From: Blastomussa wellsi
Lineage: Eukaryota > Cnidaria > Anthozoa > Scleractinia > Plerogyridae
NCBI GenBank assembly: GCA_947652115.1
Contig: OX393566.1
Location: 19,009,930 to 19,073,929, forward strand
Direction: 5' to 3'
Length of the DNA: 64,000 nt
The position numbers and the translations under genes are program-made. The notes below the pieces were generated by a model, which was not told the DNA's origin, did no database searches, and worked only from the letters and a program-made list of their open reading frames with translations. Within the stretch, counting starts at the first letter, position 1. The number at the start of each line of letters is the position of its first letter. Below are positions 1 through 11,992 of this stretch, piece after piece.

Positions 1-53
1 TGGAGTTTTGCAATGTTGATAATGAGCACCATGTACAAGTTGTTCCAATATCT

Positions 54-2183
54 TCACACAACAAGTACTTTGTGGTGTAACTGACGCTTCGAGTCTACCT
101 GACGAACCACAACAGCAAAGCGACCCTCTGTAGTGACGGTAATTCCTGTAATGTAAGCAATCATTTCTTCACCATATTGGATTCGTCTTACAAAATCACC
201 CATTTTGGTGTATATGAGCATGTCAAGGCGGAGCTTCTTCTTTTCAAAACCAGCTACGACGAGATGCTCACTTTCGTGGTGAAATGCAATTTTAGGATAG
301 CGCTTGTGAGTGTGGTAAGATCCGTTCACGTTAAACCTCAAAACAGGGTGGCCTTGTTCGCTGAACACTTGAATTTCTGAATGAAGTTTGCTCGATACCA
401 TAACGCTCCCATCATTAGCAGCAGTAATAGCCAACGCATTTTTCAATGTTCCTTCTCCAAAAGTCCGAATAAACTGTCCTTGGTGAGGCTCATACACTTC
501 TACCGTTTGACTCGAGCTTGTTACCAGTATTTTTTTGGCGTTGTTAACTGATAGATTCCGACCATTGAATCCTTGCCTTAAAGGAAATTCGTGCTTTCTT
601 CCGCTCTTTTCGAATACGCAAACAGCAGTTTTATTGAATCCCGTCGAGTCTCGCAATCTGACCAATACATAAAGGCAGTCGTTGCTGTCAATGGCTACGT
701 CACGAATATCTAACTGAGTCGTACTTTCATCAAAAGGGAGAGGACAAAAAGAGTGTTTAAACTTTCCGCGTTTGTCGAAGACCTTTACTTGATGATTTCC
801 TTGGTCTATTATAATAAACTCTCCTTCTGAGTTTGTGACTATCCCCCGCGGATTCTCCAGCTTGTGTTCTTCTTCACCCTCCTGACCAAATGACCATGGT
901 GTGACACAACAATGCTCCATTCCCAGTTCACGAAGTACACTTGTCACTCTTGTGTCCCGCAACGGATCAACTTTGTCTTCTACACCAGTCCGTTTTGTAT
1001 TCACACAAGGCCAAGTCATCAACAGGTTTACTTTACCGACTGTTTGCATAACATCGTATACAACGCGATTCAAGTGACAGACAGTGGAAAACACCAGTCG
1101 GAATTCATCGATCCGCGATCGTTGAACCATTCTTTTCCCTGAACGAACTGTTTCCATGAGGCGTTTCCTTGAGAAAGGCATTCTGCCCTCGAGGCCAGTC
1201 ATGAACTCACGGGCAAAACTAGCCTGAATGGCTGACATAGAGTGCAGCTCTTCCAAGTACAACATACAGGGAGTTAACGCATCCTCGGGATACTCTAGTT
1301 TCTCTAGCAATATCGCCGCAACGCGAATGGTCATTGCCTGAATGCGACATGACAGGCTAATTTCTTCGTTATTGAAGGCTTCTGTTGCTTTTAAATAGGC
1401 CATCTTGAAATTTCTTTTCGCGCTCAGAAGCTCTCTTTTAGAATCATCAAACCGATTAACCTTCAGTTTTTTCGGTCCTGTAGAAGAAGTTGGTAACAAT
1501 GGCGAGACCTCGACAAAACCCATTTTGTTGAACGCTTCTTCGGTGTAAATTCCTGGCTCCTTTATAGATCTTTCTTGCTCAAGGGGACTTGTTAATTCTT
1601 CTGAGGAAACCAAATTCCAGTTTGTAATTCGGTTCCGTGGTAGTGGTGGTGAGCTGCCCTCTTCATAACGTTCTTCGAATGCCTTTGTTGTAGAAAGTGG
1701 ACACTCGGGTCTTGACGATGATTTAATGGAAAGCAGTTGGAATGCCTCGTCGGTAGAAGCTATTGGCTCTTTGAAAGGATTTTTTTTAACTCTTTGATGG
1801 CCGGGCCATGAAGCCGATCTCTTAGGAATTGTTATAATGCGTTCTTCGTATTTTGAACTAGAAATTTCAGAAGTGAGTGTTGTTGGCGTGGTGCTTTCCA
1901 CATAAGGCAACTCGAAAGCGTATTTCTGTTTCTTTTGTGCCTTGTCCAGTGACTTAAAGTAATGGACTAATCCTTTTTTAAAGTGGCTGAAACTTGTCCT
2001 TAGGTCCTCTCCTTTTTCTATCTCTGGCTCCGGCTCGGCCTGGTTGATTTCTTGAAGAACAAAATTGCGAAATTCGTAATCAGCTACATCGCCTTCTTGC
2101 AGCTTTTCCGCTTGTACGTCAGAACTTTCGTTTACAAGAAAGCTGATAGTGGCCTTAAAGACGGTACCAAGAATGGAGTACAT
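54..2183 (-). CDS. NHL-repeat propeller protein, intronless (copy 1)
   Basis: Single open frame of 709 codons starting at the ATG at 2181-2183. The frame extends upstream to an ATG at 2261, but I chose the inner Met because the following residues (FKATISFLV) align with the start of the paralogue at 4721-6381. Seen: a conserved N-terminal helical region (about 1-85), a Ser/Thr/Pro-rich insert (about 86-250) missing from the paralogue, a helical segment (about 250-390), and a C-terminal propeller (about 437-709) with NHL-type blades such as LENPRGIV, EGEFIIIDQGN and QVKVFDKRGKF. NHL propellers bind protein or RNA; no RING, B-box, transmembrane segment or signal peptide is visible, so the function is unknown. 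Both copies end in KVLVV. The gene lies 2.5 kb downstream of its paralogue on the same strand, which suggests tandem duplication. Identity as an NHL protein is fairly sure; the biological role is not. Confidence 0.75.
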   Translation of the reverse strand: MYSILGTVFKATISFLVNESSDVQAEKLQEGDVADYEFRNFVLQEINQAEPEPEIEKGEDLRTSFSHFKKGLVHYFKSLDKAQKKQKYAFELPYVESTTPTTLTSEISSSKYEERIITIPKRSASWPGHQRVKKNPFKEPIASTDEAFQLLSIKSSSRPECPLSTTKAFEERYEEGSSPPLPRNRITNWNLVSSEELTSPLEQERSIKEPGIYTEEAFNKMGFVEVSPLLPTSSTGPKKLKVNRFDDSKRELLSAKRNFKMAYLKATEAFNNEEISLSCRIQAMTIRVAAILLEKLEYPEDALTPCMLYLEELHSMSAIQASFAREFMTGLEGRMPFSRKRLMETVRSGKRMVQRSRIDEFRLVFSTVCHLNRVVYDVMQTVGKVNLLMTWPCVNTKRTGVEDKVDPLRDTRVTSVLRELGMEHCCVTPWSFGQEGEEEHKLENPRGIVTNSEGEFIIIDQGNHQVKVFDKRGKFKHSFCPLPFDESTTQLDIRDVAIDSNDCLYVLVRLRDSTGFNKTAVCVFEKSGRKHEFPLRQGFNGRNLSVNNAKKILVTSSSQTVEVYEPHQGQFIRTFGEGTLKNALAITAANDGSVMVSSKLHSEIQVFSEQGHPVLRFNVNGSYHTHKRYPKIAFHHESEHLVVAGFEKKKLRLDMLIYTKMGDFVRRIQYGEEMIAYITGITVTTEGRFAVVVRQVDSKRQLHHKVLVV

Positions 2184-2995
2184 AACTTGTTGAAAACTTG
2201 AAAGTGATATGAACAAAAGAGGCTTGGCATACAGATTAAGCTTGCCAGCCAAAGAGGGCAAAGAGCCAACGCCGTTATAGTTGAATGCGTCACAAAAGAC
2301 ACAGTGTTTTTCAAACTTTCACATCAAAGACATAATTACATCGGAGAGTAAACAATAGCGCTTGAGAGGTTTATTTACTAGCTAGCTAGTTTTTTAGCGT
2401 CCTTTTGGTGGGTTTCGTTGTCATAAGAGAATCAATGGTAAGAATTGAAATATACAAACCTACGTCTAAAGCTAATAACGACTCGATGATCTCAGGTTTT
2501 AAACGTTACAATGAAACAAACTGTTATGTGCTGTGTTTTTTCAACACGTTTCTCCTTCAATTTCACCATAACAAAGAAACTGAACCAAAGAAAGACATGG
2601 ATCTTAGAAATTTGGAGTGATGACAAAGGCTATATTGAGCAAGATCTTTATCGTTATTATCATTCTAATGTGCACTTCAAACATACAGAGGGCAAATATG
2701 GAGCAATATCGGCTAGCACGTGATCGTCATCAACAAAGTTTGGAACAAAAAGTTGGGATGAAATTTATTTATTCGAGAACTTTCCAGGTGAAGTAAAAAT
2801 AGTTGTTTGTGAGATCCCTGTTTGATAATTGGATGGTAGTCACTTGGGAAAGAAGACAAGCAGCATTTTGTCCTCCGTTTCTTTGAGTCTCATTTAATAC
2901 AAGAAGTCGTGTTTAGATGAGACTAGATCCGAATGAAGTTGAGCAGAATGGGCAGATCGTTTTAGTTTTGTAATATAGGAAATCATAACCTCTTA

Positions 2996-3113
2996 CTAAC
3001 CGAGCGCGAGGGCCGTACTGGGGAATATTGACCCGAGGACGTGCTGCGCTCGGTCCTTACACAAACGACCGAGGGCCAATATTCCCCAATACGGCTCGAG
3101 CAAGCTAGGTTAG
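2996..3113. repeat. Miniature inverted-repeat element, family A (copy 1)
   Basis: About 118 bp whose ends are inverted copies: CTAACCGAGCG at the left, CTAGGTTAG at the right, with a longer inner arm match around GTACTGGGGAATATTG and CAATATTCCCCAATAC. It has no coding capacity. A diverged second copy lies at 44328-44449 inside an intron of the RhoGAP gene, so this is a dispersed foldback family and not a local hairpin. Confidence 0.7.
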
Positions 3114-3550
3114 TTTGTAGTCTATTATATGGCACTCTGGTCATGCATGCTTGTTAAAAACGCACTTTTGGTGACTTCAATTTACAGGTTTTCCGCTGTA
3201 ACGTGTTTTGATGCCGCGAACAACTCAGAAAAGTAAGCTACCACGATTTTGAAACATTTTTTCTTTAAATTAGATTTTTTTCCTGCAGTTTTATTTGCAA
3301 GTTTTAATTATCCAACTTTAGAAAAAATACGCAGCCGGCTTAGGACCGTTTCAGGAAACGGTCCGTACGGCAAAATCCTGACCAAGAAAGAACTAAACAG
3401 ATCGCTGGGATTTTCCTTGCCATATAATAAACAGGTTTAAATACCTATCGCAGGGTCATGTGGCTGGGTATATTGTCAGTTGTCGCGCTTGTTCTGCGGG
3501 TTTTTTGGCGGGACTGCAGTTTCCTTCCCGCCAATAAGCCCCAACATTTC

Positions 3551-4089
3551 TAAGGCCCCATTTATATGGTCTCGGGTACCCGAGACAACCCTCCCTCCCG
3601 AGACAACTTTACCGAGCGTTTATATGACAAAATTTGTCCCTGGCAGCCGAGTTAAAGTTGACCCTGTTTGATTATTCATAAAGTATTTTAATATTCAACT
3701 CACCAGTTATCCTTCTTTCTTTGAATTTCTTTCGTTTATTCGATCACTGGAGGCCTTGCTGGGTTAAATTCTATTTCTTTAGTGCATTTTTTTGCGTAAA
3801 AACCTGAAATTCGGACGGTACGTGACACTCGGCACGTTCAGAGTTGTCCCGGGTAAGCGAGCCAAAGTGTTTATATGAGAAAAAGTTGTCCCGCCTGCCA
3901 GGGTTACCCTACCTGCCGAGACGAGACAACTCGCCCACCCGAGTTGTCTCGCCCCCCGAGACAACTCGGGCGGGATCATATAAACGGTCCGTGGAATCTT
4001 TCAAAGATTTTAGTGAAAAGTTAGCTCGCCCAGGGTAACTCGGGGGGAGGGTTGTCTCGGGTACCCGAGACCATATAAACAGGGCCTTA
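3551..4089. mobile_element. 539-bp terminal-inverted-repeat element (MITE)
   Basis: Begins TAAGGCCCCATTTATATG and ends with the inverted counterpart CATATAAACAGGGCCTTA. The terminal repeats of about 50 bp include GTCTCGGGTACCCGAGAC at both ends, which is itself palindromic. Inside are further inverted GAGACAACTC motifs. No transposase frame is present, so this is a non-autonomous DNA element. I could not confirm a target-site duplication. Confidence 0.7.
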
Positions 4090-4687
4090 ATCCCAATTCT
4101 ATCGACAAGACGTGAATCAAAGTTTTTCCAGTCGTAACGCTGCTACCCTTTACTCTGATTAAGCATTGAAACCCCAGATAAGCTCCACAAATCCCATTTT
4201 CTGAAAGCACCGTAACTACTATCCGTTTTCTGATAAATTTATTAGGCAATTAAAGTAAACATAGTAAGTAATAGTAAGTAATATCTTGCTCAGTTCTGGT
4301 GTTTTGCTGATAGTGACCCATCCAAAGAAATTCACTCCACACTGTAATGTACATTATAGCAACCATGTTCCGTCATCATAAAGAATAGTCTTCACAAGGG
4401 AAAAAGTACAGATAGTTCCGCGCTTAAGGAATACTCTTCCGCAGCTTTAACAGTTCGTATTCAGAATACAGAAATCTTATTTTCCATGTGTTATTTTTGT
4501 TTCCACTCGTGCAGTACCGAACAAAATGTAGTCTTGTATTTTTAAGATTAATTTTTGCTATGCTGATTCAAGATATGGTGACATTCGTTGGACTAGAAAA
4601 TTCTATCAAGAATGCACTAGCGTCTGTAGAAGACTATTAAAAACATTTCTTTGTCGTAGTATCATTTATAGTTTTATTGAAAAAGGG

Positions 4688-4693
4688 TTTATT
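4688..4693 (-). promoter_or_regulatory. Candidate polyadenylation signal of NHL copy 2
   Basis: AATAAA on the minus strand, about 28 nt beyond the stop of the NHL reading frame that ends at 4721. A second overlapping-quality match lies near 4673-4678. Spacing is normal for a eukaryotic poly(A) signal. Confidence 0.4.
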
Positions 4694-4720
4694 TGTACAA
4701 TTCCAGTACATTGCGTTTCT

Positions 4721-6381
4721 TCATACGACAAGAACCTTTTCGGAATCTTGTGATCCCCGATAAACTACCGCAAAGCGCCCCTCTTTAGACACCGTTATCC
4801 TCGATATGTAGTCAATTCCCTTTCCATCGAGTTGAATGGTCCGTTGTAGCGTCCCTTCTACTGTGTACATGAGCATGTACAAACGGTATTTTCTTTTAAA
4901 GTTCTCTTTACCAGCGATGACAACATGTCCAGCTCTGGACCGGTAAAACGCAATGTTGAGGGAGAAATAAAGTCCTTCTACTTGGAAGTTAAGAAGACGT
5001 TCTCCTGTTTCACTGAACACATGAACACGAGAGCCATCTTTACTCACTACTAAACACGACCATCATCAGCAGCAGTGATAGCTGAAGCGTCCTTCAATAC
5101 TCCATCCACAAAACTGCGAACAAATTGTCCGTCAGTCTTGTACACATCAATGATACAATTTCTACAATGTTCTCTTAGTACCATCAATTTGCCCTTGTCA
5201 TTAATTGCCATTTTACAGCCTCGAGAACCTTTGAGCGAAAACGTCTCTTTTAGATTTGCGTTCGTATCGAAAGCATAAACAGCATACTGGGGAAAACCTA
5301 TCGGTTTCTCCAGTCTAACAAGAACATAAATGTTATCTTGCACGTCAGTGGCTACATCTCTAATGGATAATTCTGTATCGTCTGCATTTGGTCTGGGACA
5401 AAGAGACTTGACAAACTTGCCCCTGCGGTCAAATATCTTTACGTTGCGATCCTCATTGTCTCCCACTATAAACTGTCCTTGCGAATCTGTAGCGACACCC
5501 TGTGGCATTTTTAGCTTACTATCTGGCTTTTCTCCATCCTGGCCAAGTAGTGTTGGTATAACACAGCAGTGACTAATGTCCGACTTAGGCAGTGTCTGAG
5601 TAATCCTTACGTCTCGCAATGTATCTACCAGCGTTGCCTTCCCGATATCAACACAATGGTTTTCGAGGTCTACCGCTTCACAGACAATTTGCATCACATC
5701 GTAAATGATGCGATTCACGCGACAGACATTTGAAATAATTTCTATACGTTTATTCCTTTGAAAACGAGCCCGAAAGCCATTGTCGAGCACAACTTTAAAA
5801 TTGTTTTGAACCCCTGGCATGGAGTGAAGATCTTCAAGGCATAGTCTACACGCTGCTAACGCGTCTTTAGGATGGTCCACGTTCTCGAGTATTCTCGCCG
5901 CAACACGAATAACCATTGCTTGGATACGGTCGGACGTTTCTAGCTCGTCATTGCTGAAGGCCTCTGTTGCTTTTCTTCCAGCGTCTCTGAAGCCTTCTTT
6001 TGCATTTGAAAGCGCCCTTAAAGCTGATTCATCCAAGGTTGTGGCTCTCCACTGGCTCAGAGCCTCCGGTATATTCACAGCAGTTGGCGATGATCGCAAC
6101 CTGGCCTCGTAATTTCTCTCTTTCGTATCACTTTGTCCCTTGTTGAGTACCTCGAAAAGGAGGACGAGACCTGTCCTGAAATGGTTGATACTTGTATTCA
6201 GGTCCTTCCTTGCTAGCCCGTTTAACCTTGAGCCGACTGCTGTTATTTCACGTACAATCCACCCACGAATAGTCTCATCAGTTACATCGCCTCCTCTCAG
6301 CCTTTCACCTGCCACATCTCTGCCTTTATCGACAAGCAAGCCGATGGTGGCTTTAAAGACGGCTGTTACAATCGAAGACAT
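4721..6381 (-). CDS. NHL-repeat propeller protein, frameshifted (copy 2)
   Basis: Paralogue of the gene at 54-2183. The first frame runs from ATG 6381 for 443 codons to a TAG at 5050-5052; the remaining C-terminus (SKDGSRVHVF to KVLVV) continues in another frame from about 5053 down to 4721. Aligned with the paralogue (DGSVMVSSK against DGRV-VVSK), one base is missing in a short T run (GTTTAGTAG), so two frames make one interrupted protein of about 551 residues. Domains: N-terminal helical region (1-85), helical segment (about 130-230), NHL propeller (about 289 to the end, blades such as MPQGVATDSQGQF and NVKIFDRRGKF). It lacks the long Ser/Thr insert of copy 1. Either the gene is recently inactivated or the assembly has a homopolymer error. 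No introns are visible. Confidence 0.7.
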
Positions 6382-8237
6382 GAAATGCTACAAACTGAGT
6401 ATTAAGCTCCAATCTGCTGTGCTCTGTGCGGCAGCTGCGTTGGTCACTAGCGTGGGCGTTGCAACAAGTTTTGTTTAGCAATTTAAATGTCATAACAAGG
6501 AATTAGATGTTACAGTCCAGTGCCTCAAAAATGACTAAAGATTAGTGAAACTTAAACAATGGTTTCCTACCGCTAAATGAAATTGAGAAACCAATAACAA
6601 TTGAGAGGTTTGTTTTTCTCAATAAACGTTAACCAGGTAGACAGTCTAATCGAATCAAAACATTATTCTCTCTCTTTTCTTTGGGACCATTATGAGAGAA
6701 ACATTATAGACGTAACACGAAAGAAGTGTTGAACAATTGAAATGAGAGTTGAGAACTGAATTAAGAAAAACAATTGCCAGATTGCGAAATTGTTTCAGTT
6801 TAGTTCCTCCCTCCCCGGTGGGGCCAGGGTTTTCGCGAGTAATATTTTTATTAACCAGTTTTTATAGTGACCTCGAATGATTTTATATCTTTTCTTTAGG
6901 AGATCCTTAATATAGGGCTAACCTCTGGGTTTCCTTTTTCTCAATAACTACGTATTTGTATGTTATTTTGAAATAAAGTATTGTAAGAGTTTAGTGATAT
7001 AACTATGCCGCAGGCTTAAAACCAGCAGCGCAGTGGAAACGAATCTGTGAATTGTCGAAAAACTTGACTGAAACTCTGAGCTGTCCCTATCTTTATCTGC
7101 GTTTTGTTAACCAAAACTTTCTCAACCCCTGAATAGCCCACGTTCGATATATCAAAATTCTGACATAACTCTGAGGCTTTCCGGTATAAAAAATACTAAT
7201 TTTGATTTATTTCTTTGTCTGTTTATTCACACAAAAAGACTTGAAACAAAGGAAACAAAACCTAATTATAGAAATTTAACCAGAAAGCATTGGTGCCATG
7301 TTTGAATTTTGACATATCGAACGGGGCCTGTTTTAGAGTTTTAGAGTTTTAACAAACCCTTCGCTGAATTTGGAGGAAGGAGTGCAAAGGCCTTAAATGA
7401 CAAGAAGCACGTTATATTGAGCAAGATCTTTATCTCTAGCATTTAAAAAGTACCTTTCATACACAAATAGAGTAAATATGAAAAAAATATCAGGCAGCAC
7501 GTGAGCTTCAAAACTGGCCAAAAATTGGCCAGACGCTCAAAGAAACTAAATTTTAATAATTGGAAAGGGTTAGTATAATTTGGTGTGAGTGGAATATATT
7601 CGTTAAACACAGAGGAATTTGGAACAATGTTTAGAGAGTTTTAGGGTTTCTGCACTTGTGCTTCGTCATTGCTCTTGTCCATCGGATAAAAAAACGTGAG
7701 GTATAGTTTCGTGACATGCCGAGATATTGTGGTGAGTTTTTACAATGGCGTATAAAGCGTTAATTGCTTTATTTTTCATCGCAGCGACATTTCCAAGAAC
7801 CTCTGAGGCGCTCAGAGGGATAGACGCCATTAATTGTTCTCTTTTTCTAAAATCGGCAACCCTACATTCACCCAAGACTTCCAATAACGTAGTTTTGCTA
7901 TTAAACTCTTGTTTAAAGTTTATATCTCATTCAAATTGACTTATATTAGTGTAAGCGATTTACGTTTGACCAGTCTTCGAGGGTAGCAAGCAAACATGTT
8001 TTGCCTCAGGCACAAAATCAATTAGTTGAACCATAAAATAAATCCTGCTAAGATGTTTTAAACTTCCTGACACTTTCTTTATACCTGGGTTTCGTTTGAT
8101 TTGTATATTCATCGAAAGACTTGTTGTATGCACGACAGTGTAAAGAGAATAACATGACAGATGAAATGCCAAATAAGCTTTTGTATGGGAGTCATCTCTA
8201 TCTTCGATGCCAGGTCTCCTCGATGTTTAAAAACAAG
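6382..8237. other. Intergenic region without recognisable genes
   Basis: AT-rich sequence upstream of NHL copy 2; its promoter presumably lies here, but I see no specific element. The open frames of 60-75 codons show no family resemblance. Confidence 0.5.
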
Positions 8238-8425
8238 ATGGCTGACGATAATGAGAGATTTCTCTTTGCGTTACTTGTGATCTACGTTCTTCGCTTGAGA
8301 AGGCGTCGAAATGCCAGGAAAACTATCAGGCCTAAAAGGTTTTGGGTGAGGGAAGTTTACCGTCGGCGGCAAGGCCAAGGCGAATTTACTAGTAATAACT
8401 TAGTTCTGGAACTTCGTGGAGATAG
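8238..8425 (+). mobile_element. PIF/Harbinger transposase N-terminal fragment
   Basis: From the ATG at 8238 the frame reads MADDNERFLFALLVIYVL, then an Arg-rich stretch (RLRRRRNARK), then KRFWVREVYRRRQGQGEF and NLVLELRGD. This layout (hydrophobic helix, Arg run, RFWVR, RRRxxxGEF, L-x-x-ELR) matches the N-terminus of HARBI1/PIF-Harbinger nucleases, as known from animal genomes. The similarity stops near 8425 and the remaining frame to 8531 is unrelated. The catalytic DDE domain is absent, so this is a dead fragment or an isolated first exon. Confidence 0.5.
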
Positions 8426-10733
8426 TAAACATTCCCAGGGGACCATGCCCCGGACCCCTCTAAAAAAGATGCTTCCGGTGCTAGATTGGAAATCGAGCCA
8501 GCAATACTACATTAGGAACCCCTCTATATAAAAAGGCTGGCGACGCCCCTGATATAGCCGGCGCGAGGCGCGGGAAAACCCACTCACGATTGTTTTTGGT
8601 TCTGCTTCTGATTGGTGGAAAACGTTGCCCGAGAGTTTTGAACCAATTTTTGTTCGTAGTAATGCAAAATCAACGCAAACAAGAACTAGTTTCGCCTCGA
8701 GCGAAAACCGGTCTACCCACGCTCGGTGATCTTAATTGTGGATCATACGACGTGTGTTATCGGCACATTTCGGGGTAGGTTTCATGTTCATTTGCTCTTT
8801 GTCGATGTAGAGGGATAAATCACAATTATGTACATGAAACACAGGGACTATGCCAGGGACATGTTGTATCGACACTCCTTCTGTATGAATAATGGAACGA
8901 GTATCTTTTCAGGGGACTTTTGTGTGTGCACCTGCAGTGATTTTGTCCCTTCTACATGTTCCAGCGACCTGTCCCTTCGTGTGCACTTGGACCTTAACAC
9001 GCCATTAGCACTGTGAGCAATTGCCACAGAATGACTTTACTCATGAATGAATAGCCATGTAAAGGTATCACCCAATGGTAGAGATATAATGAAAGGTTTA
9101 TTGGTTTTTTGTTGATAATATATATTTTTTCTCACTTTTGTTAACTCTTGCCTTTGGGTCATAACGAGTCTGTGAGAAACTATTGATATGAAAAAATGTG
9201 TTTCATTTAATTTCTAACTCATCAGTTTTTATATGAAGCGTTTTCCGTGGCGAGTCGTTTTGAAATAAAGACGAAAGGCAACTGGAAAATGTCCGGCTAT
9301 TCAGTGACATTCCTGTTCTGTGTTTTGTTCAGTGAACACGACAAATCGCTGACCATGACAATTGCTAAATCAAGCATTTCGTGAGAATAACAATAGAATA
9401 GAATTCTTGAAATGTTGTTTTATTGGAGACTAAAGGGAAGTTAGTAAGTTCATGTGTTGCTGTTGAACATAGTATTTGTTGATTTGGGAAGGTTTAATCA
9501 CACTCATCCAGAAGGTAAACTGATGCTAATTTCCTATGATATTATTCTGGTTGCATGCCTGGGTTGAGTCAAGTTATGGTAATGACCTCAACATACTGTT
9601 TCCTTTCCTAATATTCAACACGACTAGTGTCTCGAGACGGTCGGGTGAGAACAAACTCTGTTGATATTTTGTCACAAGATGTTGGATTTTGGTAGACACA
9701 CTTTTAAGTAGAAAGAAACTATATATGTTGGCAGTCCCTTAATTATCACCGACGCTTTGAAACATGTTTGTACTCTCGTTTTATTTCTGCCATTGTTCAT
9801 TCGCTCCAGGCGGAAAAACTGGTGCAATTTCCATTTTATTGACGATCACGTTCGCCTTTCTCTGTTCCAAATGTTAGTCTATGCTAACAGAAACACTGCT
9901 AAAACGGTTATGTCTATCAAGATCCGATACATGGCTCGTTTCGGATAGATTCAAGAGATTCGCTAGTTTGAACATTGAGGAAAGGAAGCTTCACCGTGAA
10001 ATAGAAATACGATTAGTAGGCACCCCAAAAATGATGTTTTGCCTAGTTTGTACTTCACTGACGAGCTCAATGTTGACATGCGACGACGTCCCCTGTGGAC
10101 GGGCTGACTGCTAGCAATACTATATCGAACGCAAAGGAAAATTATTTATGATATCTACTAAGGCCCGGCCGGTTAATACTGGTTACGAAGGCGACATAGA
10201 GAGAACCAGGCATACATTGAACACGTAATTGCAGGAAGCAGAAACATAATGTCATAGACATGAAAATAACGATACTAGAAAAAAATAAAACGTGTCGTTA
10301 TGTTCTGAGCCGATGCTGCTCAAAATGACTATGCCAAGCACGCATCGCTAACAATGTGATATTAGAGTTTTCCATAAATTTGTTACAATGCGACAATCTG
10401 AACATGGCTAAATTTTTGAGTGTTTAAACCGCTCAGAGTATCAACTGTGATGACAGTTTCACATTGCCACAAAATTACTTACACATTGCATCAGCATTTA
10501 TCCAACGGACGCTAAGGCGTTATTATAAAAACGAACATGCTTTTTGTTGTAAAACACTTTATATAACATTCCATTGTCAACGACATACAGGGGTGTCTTG
10601 CTCCAACACCGCTTCATGATTTTAAAAGAGAAAAAAAAAACAGGCTATACAGTTAAAACCCACAAAGAAGAGCATCCAGACTGAAGTTTGGCCAAATAGC
10701 ACAATATTATTTAAGAGCCACTTCAGCCTTGAA
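8426..10733. other. Intergenic region, no gene seen
   Basis: No supported coding sequence. Around 8553-8690 a GCGCGGGAAAA / TCTGATTGG / GCAAAATCAA arrangement resembles a degraded copy of the miniature element found complete at 55224-55506 and 58490-59007. Confidence 0.4.
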
Positions 10734-10865
10734 ATCCGGATCAGGATCAGTGATCCGGATCATGGTGCATCAAAGGCGCCGACGAATCCACTCTAAGCAA
10801 GGATTCGCCGGCGCCTTTGATGCACCATGATCCGAGAGATCTCGGATCACTGACCTGATCCGGAT
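10734..10865. repeat. Near-perfect 132-bp foldback palindrome
   Basis: Arms starting ATCCGGATCAG and ending CTGATCCGGAT fold on each other around a centre near 10795; the inner arm match includes GGTGCATCAAAGGCGCC against its inverse. The right arm carries a nested palindrome, GATCCGAGAGATCTCGGATC, where the left has only GATCCGGATC. Non-coding. Confidence 0.75.
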
Positions 10866-11054
10866 CATCTCAAAGGAACGCACCCTAAAACAGGTTCCTC
10901 AGTGGATACACTCAGTGTATCTGAAAATTACTATTGGGTTAGAAAGCACTGGTCCAGCTAAAGTGTGCTTTTTGTACTATTTAAAACATAGCAAAGTGTA
11001 AAAACTAAACCATGGAACAGAAAAGGACTATTTGAAGCTGATCAGTAAGACCGT

Positions 11055-11138
11055 TAGCCTGCGAACACAGACGGATTTCCAGCTTTTGTTCCGGCGGCGT
11101 GAAACAAAAGCCGGAAATCCGTCTGCTTTCGCAGGCTA
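11055..11138. mobile_element. TAGCCTG miniature element with 9-bp target duplication (copy 1)
   Basis: 84 bp bounded by TAGCCTGCG and CGCAGGCTA, nearly fully palindromic (GGATTTCC-AGCTTTTGTT against its inverse). It is flanked by identical 9-bp direct repeats, TAAGACCGT, at 11046-11054 and 11139-11147. Related copies are at 22951-23027, 56066-56438 and 59525-59608. Too short to code for anything. Confidence 0.8.
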
Positions 11139-11817
11139 TAAGACCGTATACCAAAATATTTATCCCTGTAGTTAAGAACCTGTGCAAGGACCTGTTTAGC
11201 CAGTTTAAACATCCACAACATAACTCTTTCAGCCTGTTGCCGAAAATCAGGGATGTAGATTACTTTTTAACTTACTTTACACCTTTTCCTGGTAATTGTT
11301 ATTCTCCAGTCTGCCCTAATGGCGTCCTTGTGCTAGTATAAACGAATAATTATAAATGCCGGTTTTTTATAATGTTCACAGTCAGTGGCTTTATGATAGG
11401 TAAAGCGAAAGCCAGGACGTTTCTGAAAACTCCTCAACACTGATGGCCAGTAGTTCAGCAACAACAGACGTCATACCTCCTTCAGACGAATCATCGAGAG
11501 GTACAGAACATAACCCGCGTAGTGGTTTTAAAATAGGGAAAATATCAATGCCACAATGCAAGTAAGAACCACCATTATTCACCAAATTGTCACGTTGCCC
11601 ATACATGGTCATATATCTGTCATCTGTAATTGATAGATCTTTAGTAGATAAACCCCTTCAGGCGGCTGGTATGTTGGAGGATAATGCCCGAGGGTGAAAG
11701 ATTGCCCGAGAAGTTGGCCGAGAAGCGAACATATATTTTACTGTACGCACCGCAGTTTTACCGCTCTTTGAAGATTTTGAGAAAAAAAGGATTGTCGATA
11801 AGGACAGGGACTGTAGG

Positions 11818-11946
11818 ACTATGGTCAAACGTCGAGCTTCAAATGAAATATAAATATAAATATAAATGAGCAAAAGCTATAATTGTTTTTGCTCATTTAC
11901 ATTAGTTTCGGCTCATGTGAAGTTAAGTTCGACGTTTGACCATAGC
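11818..11946. repeat. Nested foldback element
   Basis: Outer arms ACTATGGTCAAACGTCGAGC and GTTCGACGTTTGACCATAG are inverted copies. Inside lies a second hairpin, AAATGAGCAAAA against TTTTTGCTCATTT, with an ATAAATATAAAT run between. Similar 13-14 bp sequences containing GGATTGTCGA lie on both outer sides (near 11788 and 11950). It ends about 45 bp before the first recognised exon of the TPR-CHAT gene. Confidence 0.6.
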
Positions 11947-11992
11947 CTAAAAGGGATTGTCGAGTGTTTCTAATTTGCTTCATTTTGTTTAG

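Larger units (their letters stand above)
2184..4720. other. Intergenic region between the two NHL genes
   Basis: No coding sequence is supported here. It contains two inverted-repeat elements, listed separately at 2996-3113 and 3551-4089. Short open frames inside it run through palindromic arms and are not convincing. Confidence 0.6.
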
